Assembly (NCBI GenBank): GCA_052390035.1
Contig: JBQTHI010000003.1
Location: 1-45,023 of the forward strand
Length of the DNA: 45,023 nt
Direction: 5' to 3'
DNA from: JBQTHI01 sp052390035
Lineage (GTDB): Bacteria > Actinomycetota > Acidimicrobiia > Spongiisociales > ZC4RG35
The notes beneath the pieces are model-generated. The model worked only from the letters and a program-made list of their open reading frames with translations. It was not told the origin of the DNA and ran no database searches. The stretch's first letter is position 1. Each line of letters begins with the position of its first letter. Positions 1 through 6,193 of this stretch are shown one piece after another. Both the position numbers and the translations under genes were made by a program.

Positions 1-28
1 CCGGGGCGTTCGGTCATCACCGATCCAA

Positions 29-47
29 CGAGGGTTTTTGCCCCTCG
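29..47. terminator. possible hairpin terminator of an upstream gene
   Basis: A 6-bp inverted repeat, CGAGGG and CCCTCG, encloses a T-rich loop (TTTTTGC). It could be the end of a transcription unit left of the window. There is no T tract after the stem, so this is weak. The rest of positions 1-159 shows no gene. Confidence 0.2.
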
Positions 48-159
48 CAAGACCACCCTCTTCTCTCTGTTGGCGCACGCCACACCCGAAGCCGAGACGA
101 GCTTCGGCAAGAGCCGGCATCGCAGAAGTTAATCCCCGGGCAGATACCATCGGGGCCCG

Positions 160-684
160 ATGCCCCGACTGTTGGTGGCGGTGGCATTCGGGCTTATCGT
201 CGCAGCGTGTGAAGCGCCGACGGTGGGCCCGGAGGTCACCACCACCATTCCGGTCACAACCACCTCGCTACCGGCCGATGCTGACCAAGCGATAGCCCGC
301 TTTGGCGAGTGCCTCGTGCGGCACGAGGTCGAGGTGCCCGCCATCCCGCTCGATGCTCGGGGACGACCCGACCTTTCGGTGCTCGAATCATCGACCCACC
401 TGAGTTCCCCCCGGTTTCGCCAAGCGATGGTGGTCTGCGCCGGTCTGCTCACCACGGGCGGTTTCCTGGAGTTGATCGACTCGCCGGCGCTGCTGGCGGC
501 GGTCAGGGCTGATCTGGCCGACTACTCGGCCTGCATGCGGTCAGCAGGCGTGGAGGGATTCCCCGACCCGAAGGTCGACTTCAATGGCACGCTGCCGCCC
601 TACGACCAAGTCCCGGTTGATGACCCCGATCTTGCCTCGGCCATCGAGACGTGCGGTGCGGCGCTCACCGCGCCCGCCGGCTAG
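160..684 (+). CDS. hypothetical lipoprotein
   Basis: This 174-residue protein begins with a lipoprotein signal peptide: a hydrophobic run and the lipobox VAAC with the lipidated Cys at residue 17. A Thr/Val-rich linker (TTTIPVTTTSL) follows, so the product should be tethered outside the membrane. The mature part has about five Cys residues and two similar Cys-containing segments (FGECLVRHEVEVP and YSACMRSAGVEGFPDP). The second, C-x-R-x-x-G-x-x-x-x-P-D-P, resembles a short motif common in actinobacterial lipoproteins of unknown function. The segments may be two halves of an internal duplication, with the Cys residues possibly disulfide-bonded. I cannot assign a function. pheA starts 33 bases downstream. 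Confidence 0.7.
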   Translation: MPRLLVAVAFGLIVAACEAPTVGPEVTTTIPVTTTSLPADADQAIARFGECLVRHEVEVPAIPLDARGRPDLSVLESSTHLSSPRFRQAMVVCAGLLTTGGFLELIDSPALLAAVRADLADYSACMRSAGVEGFPDPKVDFNGTLPPYDQVPVDDPDLASAIETCGAALTAPAG

Positions 685-717
685 CGGCTGCCCGGCAGGG
701 TGGTGTTAACTGGCCTC

Positions 718-1530
718 ATGCGCGTCGGTTATCAGGGCGAGGAGCTGTCCTATTCGGACCAGGCCGCCTCGGAACTGTTCCCTGACGAAACCCGGATCGG
801 CTTTGGCTCATTCACTGCAGCTTTCGAGGCGATTCGAGATGGTGACATGGACCGGCTGGTCATGCCGATCGAGAACTCGACCACAGGTAGCGTCCTGGCC
901 GTGCTGGACCGGCTGCTGCCCGGTCAGGTCCACATTGTCGGTGAACACCTCGTCGAAGTTCGCCATGCCCTTTTGGGTGTTTATGGAGCGTCGCTGGAAG
1001 GGATCAAAAGGGTTCGATCTCACCCCGAGGCGCTTGCCCAGGCCGAGTCGATACTCACCCATTGGGAATGGGAGTCGGTACCGGTACACGACACCGCCGG
1101 AGCAGTTCGGATCGTTTCCGAGCTGGGCGACGTGACCGAAGCCGCCCTGGCGCCGGAACGAGCAGCACGCCGATTCGGCCTTTCGGTCCTCCTCCAGGAT
1201 GTGGTGGATCGTCCCCACAACACGACCCGGTTCGTCGTCCTTTCCGCCGGAGAGCAGGAGATTGCCGCCGACGCCGACAAGACAACCGTCGCCTTCACCA
1301 CCGCCCACACGCCGGGTGCCCTTGCCCTGGCCTTGACTGAACTTGGTCTCCGCGGGGCCAACCTGACGCGGATCGAGTCACGTCCCACCGATGAGGCCTG
1401 GCGCTACCGGATGTTCGTCGATCTGACTCATCCACCCGGCCCCGCGGGCGTATCCCGCGTGTTTTCGCCGGTGCCGTCCAGCCTCTCCGACTTACGCACG
1501 CTGGGAACCTACCGCGCGGTGCTCCGTTGA
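718..1530 (+). CDS. pheA: prephenate dehydratase
   Basis: This enzyme converts prephenate to phenylpyruvate, the committed step to phenylalanine. The 270-residue length is normal for a monofunctional dehydratase with a regulatory domain. The two-lobed PDT domain spans about residues 1-180 and contains ENSTTGS (52-58) and the catalytic TRF motif (T170-R171-F172). A C-terminal ACT domain (about 188-265) carries GALALALTELG and the ESRP Phe-binding signature (220-223), so feedback inhibition by phenylalanine is expected. I chose the ATG at 718 because the fold starts at once with RVGYQGEE; a GTG at 700 in frame would add six unconserved residues. No chorismate mutase domain is fused. Its pathway partners tyrA and DAHP synthase are near 40 kb, not adjacent. 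Confidence 0.93.
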   Translation: MRVGYQGEELSYSDQAASELFPDETRIGFGSFTAAFEAIRDGDMDRLVMPIENSTTGSVLAVLDRLLPGQVHIVGEHLVEVRHALLGVYGASLEGIKRVRSHPEALAQAESILTHWEWESVPVHDTAGAVRIVSELGDVTEAALAPERAARRFGLSVLLQDVVDRPHNTTRFVVLSAGEQEIAADADKTTVAFTTAHTPGALALALTELGLRGANLTRIESRPTDEAWRYRMFVDLTHPPGPAGVSRVFSPVPSSLSDLRTLGTYRAVLR

Positions 1531-1543
1531 AGCTTCATCCCGG

Positions 1544-1574
1544 CTGACCGAATCTGGGTAGGTCCGGATAACAT
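1544..1574 (+). promoter_or_regulatory. putative promoter, possibly giving a leaderless mRNA
   Basis: CTGACC (1544-1549) and TAACAT (1569-1574) sit 19 bases apart, and the -10-like box ends 7 bases before the GTG at 1582. That spacing would put the transcription start at or next to the start codon. No Shine-Dalgarno sequence precedes this GTG, which fits leaderless translation, common in actinobacteria. This rests on pattern alone. Confidence 0.35.
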
Positions 1575-1581
1575 TCTTCAC

Positions 1582-1785
1582 GTGGAGGAGATCAACGTCC
1601 CCATCGAAAAGGACTGGCTGTCGGCAGGAGACATCGCCACCTATATGGGGGTTTCAACCCACGTGGTGACGGCGATGCTCCGCGGCGGTGATCTGCCGGC
1701 CGTCAAATTCGGGCGAGAGTGGAGGGTGGCCCGCTCCGATTTGGAGAACTACCTGAACGAGGCGAGGCGGATGGTGTGGTCATGA
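1582..1785 (+). CDS. small helix-turn-helix (excisionase-family, HTH_17-like) DNA-binding protein
   Basis: This 67-residue protein is essentially one winged-helix domain of the MerR/excisionase type: WLSAGDIATYMGVSTHVVTAML supplies the helix-turn-helix (about 13-35), followed by the wing G-x-L-P-A-V-K-F-G-R-E-W-R-V and R-S-D-L-E-N-Y-L. In actinobacteria such minimal proteins are often chromosomal regulators rather than phage excisionases, and there are no phage genes here. It starts at a GTG without a visible ribosome binding site. Its TGA overlaps the clpS ATG (ATGA at 1782-1785), so the two are translationally coupled. The target is unknown; a role tied to the clpS operon is an inference from coupling only. 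Confidence 0.8.
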   Translation: MEEINVPIEKDWLSAGDIATYMGVSTHVVTAMLRGGDLPAVKFGREWRVARSDLENYLNEARRMVWS

Positions 1786-2060
1786 CCACCAAACCGCTCG
1801 AACGGCCCGTCACCGATCCCAGCCTGGATGTGGACCTTCCCTGGCAGGTGGTGGTATGGAACGACCCGGTCAACTTGATGGACTATGTGGTCTTCGTTCT
1901 TCGGAAACTCTTCGGCCATTCCATGGAAGAGGCGACCAGGCTCATGCTGGCCGTCCACAACGACGGAAAAGCCACCGTGTCTCAAGGTCCCCGCGAACAG
2001 GTGGAGATGGATTGCTACCGCCTCCACCACCATGGGCTTTGGGCGACCGTCGAGCAATGA
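1782..2060 (+). CDS. clpS: ATP-dependent Clp protease adaptor ClpS
   Basis: ClpS binds N-degron substrates (bulky hydrophobic N-terminal residues) and delivers them to ClpA or ClpC for ClpP degradation in the cytoplasm. The 92-residue protein has the extended N-terminal arm (1-20), then WQVVVWNDPVN, in which N27 and D28 match the pocket residues of E. coli ClpS (N34, D35). The VHNDGKA segment places H59 exactly 32 residues later, like E. coli H66. The start at 1782 is set by the ATGA overlap with the upstream HTH gene. The stop overlaps the next start in the same way (2057-2060). The trio HTH, clpS, DUF2017 therefore looks like one tightly coupled unit. Confidence 0.93.
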   Translation: MTTKPLERPVTDPSLDVDLPWQVVVWNDPVNLMDYVVFVLRKLFGHSMEEATRLMLAVHNDGKATVSQGPREQVEMDCYRLHHHGLWATVEQ

Positions 2061-2524
2061 TCCCTTTTCTTCCGGTGGCGGACGGGGTGCTGGTCACCCT
2101 CCAGCCCGACGACCTCGATCTTCTCAATCAATTACCCGAATTCTTGTCCGGGCTGGGCTCACCAGAAACAGATCCGGCGGCGGCTCGCCTCCGATCGCCG
2201 GTTTACCGAGAGGACCACGAGGCCTCGTTGGAGTGGTGGCGACTTATGAGCGGGGAGATCGACCAGGCCCGCATCGCCGACCGCTCGGCATTTGCGCTAA
2301 TCCTCGAGGCCGCCTCCGGAGGAACCGTCGCCTCCACGGCAGAGGCCGAAGCGTTCTTGCGGGTGCTCAACGATGCCCGGCTGGCCTTGGCAGCCCGGCT
2401 GGGGGTGGCAGAAGAGGGCGATTACGGCCGTCTTGAGGAGGACGATCAGGCAGCTCTCGACTATCTCGCGGGTATGCAACATCTCTTGATCGTGGCGCTT
2501 ACGGGAGGCTCGGTCGAACGCTAA
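2057..2524 (+). CDS. DUF2017 family protein
   Basis: This 155-residue acidic protein matches the actinobacterial DUF2017 family, which is commonly found directly after clpS; the function is not established. It begins MIPFLPVADGVLVTLQPDD and has a predicted all-helical body with the segment RSPVYREDHEASLEWWRLM in the middle and FLRVLNDARLALAARLGV later. There is no signal peptide or membrane segment. The ATG overlaps the clpS stop by four bases, so it is co-translated with the adaptor. An accessory role in Clp-dependent proteolysis is a reasonable inference from conserved linkage, nothing more. Confidence 0.85.
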   Translation: MIPFLPVADGVLVTLQPDDLDLLNQLPEFLSGLGSPETDPAAARLRSPVYREDHEASLEWWRLMSGEIDQARIADRSAFALILEAASGGTVASTAEAEAFLRVLNDARLALAARLGVAEEGDYGRLEEDDQAALDYLAGMQHLLIVALTGGSVER

Positions 2525-2555
2525 ACCGGCTCCCCTGGTGCCTATCGTGACTGAC

Positions 2556-3569
2556 ATGGACTTTGGGGTGGTGCTGCAGACCAATCCTCCGGCCAGCCGC
2601 GTGATCGAACTTGCCGTTAAGGCCGAGGAGCTCGGTTTCGACTATGCCTGGACCTTCGACTCCCATGTGTTGTGGCAGGAGCCGTTCGTCATCTACAGCC
2701 AGATTCTGGCGGCGACCGAGCGCCTGAGGGTGGGGCCGATGGTCACCAACCCGGGTACCAGGGATTGGACGGTGCTCGCCTCGCTTTTCGCCACGCTCAA
2801 CGACACGTTCGGTCCACGAATGATCTGCGGCATGGGTCGGGGTGACTCCGCCCTGCGATACATCGGCCGGACGCCGACCACCCTGGAAACCTCGGCGGCG
2901 GCCACCCGGGTGATCAAGGACCTGGTGGCCGGGAGGACGGTCGCGTATAACGGCAAGGAGCTTCGCTTCCCGTGGGTGAAGAAAGGCTGGGACCTGCCGG
3001 TGTGGATGTCGGCGTATGGTCCGAAGGCGCTCGCCTCGACCGGCACCCACTATGACGGGTTCATCCTGCAGCTGGCCGACCCCCAGATTGTGGAGTGGAC
3101 GGTGGGGGCGGTGCGGGCGGCGGCGGTAGCCGCAGGGCGGGACCCCGACTCGTTGACCATCTGCGTGGCTGCCCCTGCCTACGTCGGCGATGACCTCTTC
3201 CATCAACGCGAACAAGTGCGCTGGTTCGGGGGCATGGTGGGGAACCACGTCGCCGACCTGGTCAACCGTTACGGGGCGGAGGGGACGTCGGTTCCCCAGG
3301 CGCTCACCGATTATATCAGGGCCCGGGAAGGCTACGACTACGACCACCACGGCCAGGCCGGCAACCCCTCCACCGCGTTCGTCCCCGACGCGATCGTCGA
3401 CCGATTCTGCCTGCTGGGGCCGGCTGCCGCTCATGTCGCTCGCCTCGAGGAGCTCGCCCGGCTGGGCGTCGACCAGTTCGCCGTCTACCTGATGCACGAT
3501 CAAATGGACGAAACTCTGGAGGCCTACGGTTACGAGATAATCCCTTACCTAAGGTTTGGGGTGGGGTAG
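2556..3569 (+). CDS. LLM-class (luciferase-like) F420-dependent oxidoreductase
   Basis: The 337-residue protein is a luciferase-fold TIM-barrel oxidoreductase, beginning MDFGVVLQTNPPASRVIELA with AEELGFDYAWTFDSH, typical of F420-using family members related to methylene-tetrahydromethanopterin reductase (I recall TIGR03842 as the closest model). GPMVTNPGTRD (60-70) and ICGMGRGDSA (90-99) are the barrel loops expected to contact the deazaflavin. Members often sit beside dihydropyrimidinase/amidohydrolase genes, as here. The substrate is unknown. Starts at GTG 2538 or 2547 are possible, but homologs begin at the ATG 2556. The last residues (PYLRFGVG) and the TAG are encoded inside a hairpin repeat that also follows mmsA and the NMT1 gene, so the native C-terminus may have been altered. 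Confidence 0.85.
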   Translation: MDFGVVLQTNPPASRVIELAVKAEELGFDYAWTFDSHVLWQEPFVIYSQILAATERLRVGPMVTNPGTRDWTVLASLFATLNDTFGPRMICGMGRGDSALRYIGRTPTTLETSAAATRVIKDLVAGRTVAYNGKELRFPWVKKGWDLPVWMSAYGPKALASTGTHYDGFILQLADPQIVEWTVGAVRAAAVAAGRDPDSLTICVAAPAYVGDDLFHQREQVRWFGGMVGNHVADLVNRYGAEGTSVPQALTDYIRAREGYDYDHHGQAGNPSTAFVPDAIVDRFCLLGPAAAHVARLEELARLGVDQFAVYLMHDQMDETLEAYGYEIIPYLRFGVG

Positions 3570-3583
3570 CACGACACCCCACC
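3545..3583 (+). repeat. hairpin repeat, copy A
   Basis: The segment has TTACCTAAGGTTTGGGG followed by a stem GGTGGGGT (3560-3567), loop AGCACGAC, and ACCCCACC (3576-3583). It shares the 5' flank and stem with copies near 4.6 kb and 24.4 kb. This copy overlaps the end of the F420-type oxidoreductase and supplies its TAG stop (3567-3569). No T tract follows. Relative to copy B it has a 3-base longer loop region but an intact stem, which suggests the structure matters. Confidence 0.8.
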
Positions 3584-3592
3584 GAAACAGAA

Positions 3593-4513
3593 TCAGGCGG
3601 CTGGCGTCTCCAAGGCTTGCTTGATGAGGTTTCGCACCATTTCGGGTTGATCCTTGAGCATCCGGTAAGTAATGCGGATCACGCGCCAGCCAGCTAACTG
3701 TGCGTGGTTATCCCTCATCCGGTCGGAATCGAAGGCATCGAGGGTCGCGTGCCATGCCCTTCCATCGACTTCGATGATCAATCGGAACTGTGGAAAGGCG
3801 AGGTCGACCCTTCCCTTGCGCGGCGATCGCCATGGGAGGGCGAGCTGCAGGACGGGCTCGGGGAAACCCCACTCCCGGAACAGCCTCAGCGTCATCAATT
3901 CAAGAGCGCTCTCTCCGATCAGCGTTTCGCCGATCCGAACCTCAATGACCCGGCGAATGCATGTGATGCCCGGCTTGCCCTTGCGAGCGAGGCGCTCAAC
4001 CTGTCCCACGAGATCATCGAGCGTGATGGTTCTACGGACAACCAGGTGATCGACAATGCGCCCCACCACGCCTGGTTTTAGGCAGGCGGCGAGGTCGATC
4101 ACCGTCCTGATCGGACTGGTGACTGGCATCGCTTCGATCTCGATCACCTGATCGTCGGTGAGATCCGTCGACTGATGTACCAACACATCAGGAAAGAAGT
4201 GGGTGGTTCGACTTCGGACGGTGACTACTGCCTTCTCTCTGATGACGTCGGGCATCTCGAGGATCTGAGCGGCCGACTCGTGCGAGACCACGGCACCAAG
4301 CGTGGCTGTAGCGGCCAACAGACGCCCGCGCAGCGTCGGTGGGAAACCGAGAATCAGGTAGAGGCCTGGTCTGACATGGACCCAACGGTGGGATTGCAGG
4401 CGGTAGCGGATGGTTTCCTTGGTCATCCCGCACGCCAGCGCCTGGCGACGGGTGAGGTAGCCGGCCTGGCGTCCGGCAAGGTCGGTGGCGTGTAGCTCCG
4501 ATGCGGACAACAT
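3593..4513 (-). CDS. AbiEi-like winged-helix and DUF559 (endonuclease-fold) protein
   Basis: The 306-residue protein has two parts. Residues 1-90 resemble the AbiEi/type IV antitoxin-like winged helix (AGYLTRRQALACGMTKETIR, then R-P-G-L-Y). The C-terminal part (about 195-300) matches DUF559, related to very-short-patch-repair endonucleases: VDLAFP with D237, then IIEVDGRAWH with E248 and D250, a PD-(D/E)xK-like arrangement, and WRVIRITYRML. No AbiEii toxin partner is present, so an antitoxin role is doubtful; a DNA-processing or defence-related function is possible but unproven. Such genes are common, often singly, in Actinomycetota. This one is framed by inverted copies of a hairpin repeat (3545-3583 and 4583-4616), which suggests it may be a small insertion between the convergent oxidoreductase and mmsA genes. 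Confidence 0.8.
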   Translation of the reverse strand: MLSASELHATDLAGRQAGYLTRRQALACGMTKETIRYRLQSHRWVHVRPGLYLILGFPPTLRGRLLAATATLGAVVSHESAAQILEMPDVIREKAVVTVRSRTTHFFPDVLVHQSTDLTDDQVIEIEAMPVTSPIRTVIDLAACLKPGVVGRIVDHLVVRRTITLDDLVGQVERLARKGKPGITCIRRVIEVRIGETLIGESALELMTLRLFREWGFPEPVLQLALPWRSPRKGRVDLAFPQFRLIIEVDGRAWHATLDAFDSDRMRDNHAQLAGWRVIRITYRMLKDQPEMVRNLIKQALETPAA

Positions 4514-4582
4514 GGCCCGAGCATGAGTCGATCCAACGCGAATTACTAGGGGGTCGCGTAAGGGGGCCTTCTGAAGGCGATC

Positions 4583-4616
4583 GGTGGGGTGCTACCCCAC
4601 CCCAAACCTTAGGTAA
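4583..4616 (-). repeat. hairpin repeat, copy B
   Basis: Read on the minus strand it starts 5 bases after the mmsA stop: TTACCTAAGGTTTGGGG, then stem GGTGGGG (4601-4595), loop TAGCA, and CCCCACC (4589-4583). It is almost identical to copy A and lies in the opposite orientation, so A and B form an inverted pair about 1 kb apart around the DUF559 gene. A second tiny hairpin GCCTT-CTG-AAGGC lies at 4566-4578. Confidence 0.8.
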
Positions 4617-4621
4617 CGGGT

Positions 4622-6112
4622 TTAGTGGCCGTGTTGGGGGAAGCCGAGGTCTACTCCGCGATAGATCGGGTCGGGCCAGCGGCTAATTACCACTTTGGGC
4701 CGGGTATAGAAGCGGATGCCCTCCGGTCCGTAGATCGGATTGGAGCCGAAGATCGAGTCCTTCCACCCCCCGAACGAGAAGAAGGCCAGCGGCACCGGGA
4801 TCGGGACGTTGATGCCAACCATGCCCACCTGGATCTCGGTTTGGAATTTGCGGGCGGCCCCGCCGTCATTGGTGAAGAGGGCGGTCCCGTTGGCATAGGG
4901 GCTGGCGTTGATCAGGTCGATCGCCTCCTGATAATGCTCGACCCTCACCACTCCCAGCACCGGTCCGAAGATCTCGTTCTGGTAGATCTGCATACCAGGC
5001 TGCACCCGATCAAAGAGGGTCGGAGCAACGAAGAACCCGCTCTCGAATCCCTCCGGCAACTGGCCGCGACCGTCAACCACCAAATCGGCGCCTTCTGCGA
5101 TGCCGCGGTCGATGAAGCCGACCACCTTGTCACGATGCTCGGGGGTGATCAGCGGCCCCATCTCACTGTCGGGGTCGTGCCCGGGCCCGGTTCGCAACTT
5201 TTCAATGCGCGCCGTGACATGGGGGAGCAGACGGTCGGCGGCGTCTCCAACCGTCACCACCACCGAGATAGCCATGCACCGCTCGCCGGCGGAGCCGTAA
5301 CCGGCTGAAACAGCGGCGTCGGCGGCGAGTTCCATATCGGCGTCGGGAAGGACCACCATGTGGTTTTTGGCGCCGCCCAGGGCCTGCACCCTTTTGCCCG
5401 ACTTGGTTCCGTTCTCATAGATGTATCGGGCGATCGGGGTTGATCCGACGAACGACACGGCGGCGATGTCGGGATGGGAAAGGATGCGATCGACCGCCAC
5501 CTTGTCGCCGTGCACGACGTTGAGAACTCCGGGAGGAAGGCCGGCCTCCTTGAAGAGCTCTGCACAAAACATCGACGGTGACGGATCCTTCTCTGAAGGT
5601 TTGAGCACAAAGGTGTTGCCGCAGGCGATCGCCATCGGGTACATCCACATCGGGACCATGGCCGGAAAGTTGAAAGGGGTAATGCCGGCTACCACCCCCA
5701 AGGGCTGGCGCATGGTGAATGTGTCGACGCCGGTCGACACCTGTTCTGAGAACTCGCCTTTCATCAAGTGGGTGATGTTGCAGGCGAACTCGATCACCTC
5801 CAAGCCCCTCTGCACCTCTCCAAGAGCATCCGAGGTCGTCTTGCCGTGCTCGGATGTGATCAGCTTGGCGACCTCATGCCGGTTGTCCACCATCAGCTCT
5901 CGAAAGGCGAACATCACGTTCTGACGTCGGGTCACTGGGGTGTCTCGCCAGGCCGGATAGGCGGCGAGGGCCGCTCTCACTGCGGCGTCGACCTCAGCTT
6001 CGGAGGCGAACGCCACCTCGTTCTGCACCTCTCCAGTGGCGGGGTCGTATACCTTGCCAGACCGCTCGGGGTGGCCTGTCCATGGCGCTCCATTGATCCA
6101 GTGAGTGATCAT
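4622..6112 (-). CDS. mmsA: CoA-acylating (methyl)malonate-semialdehyde dehydrogenase
   Basis: The enzyme oxidises malonate or methylmalonate semialdehyde with NAD+ and CoA, losing CO2, to acetyl-CoA or propionyl-CoA. It is the last step in beta-alanine, beta-aminoisobutyrate and valine breakdown. The 496-residue length fits the family. It has TPFNFP (N148), the NAD-site VLKPSE (K171), the catalytic Cys C279 in GSAGERCM, and GGAKNH (245-251) in which the usual general-base Glu of aldehyde dehydrogenases is Asn, the feature that separates MMSDH from ordinary ALDHs. C-terminal FFSFGGWKDSIFG also fits. Its neighbours dihydropyrimidinase, an aminotransferase and beta-ureidopropionase, all on the same strand, favour a role in pyrimidine breakdown over valine. 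A repeat hairpin follows its stop codon. It is divergent from the HtrA-like gene with an 81-base gap. Confidence 0.93.
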   Translation of the reverse strand: MITHWINGAPWTGHPERSGKVYDPATGEVQNEVAFASEAEVDAAVRAALAAYPAWRDTPVTRRQNVMFAFRELMVDNRHEVAKLITSEHGKTTSDALGEVQRGLEVIEFACNITHLMKGEFSEQVSTGVDTFTMRQPLGVVAGITPFNFPAMVPMWMYPMAIACGNTFVLKPSEKDPSPSMFCAELFKEAGLPPGVLNVVHGDKVAVDRILSHPDIAAVSFVGSTPIARYIYENGTKSGKRVQALGGAKNHMVVLPDADMELAADAAVSAGYGSAGERCMAISVVVTVGDAADRLLPHVTARIEKLRTGPGHDPDSEMGPLITPEHRDKVVGFIDRGIAEGADLVVDGRGQLPEGFESGFFVAPTLFDRVQPGMQIYQNEIFGPVLGVVRVEHYQEAIDLINASPYANGTALFTNDGGAARKFQTEIQVGMVGINVPIPVPLAFFSFGGWKDSIFGSNPIYGPEGIRFYTRPKVVISRWPDPIYRGVDLGFPQHGH

Positions 6113-6193
6113 CCGTTACCTTTTTCCGGGGCTGGCAGCGATTCTACGCCGCTGCCATACCGAGACGGCAGGCGCCACTAGCTTGACGACCCC

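Noticed and set aside
1582..1785. Calling the small HTH protein a phage excisionase
   Set aside because: No integrase, attachment site or phage gene is nearby and it is coupled to clpS.
2499..3503. A long minus-strand frame (334 codons) opposite the F420-type oxidoreductase
   Set aside because: Composition is typical of antisense frames (His, Arg, Gly rich, low complexity) and it covers a convincing plus-strand enzyme.
3593..4513. A complete AbiE-type toxin-antitoxin system
   Set aside because: Only the antitoxin-like N-terminal domain is present; there is no AbiEii nucleotidyltransferase gene next to it.
3545..4616. Calling the DUF559 region an insertion sequence
   Set aside because: There is no transposase, no target-site duplication that I can see, and a third repeat copy at 24.4 kb lacks the gene.
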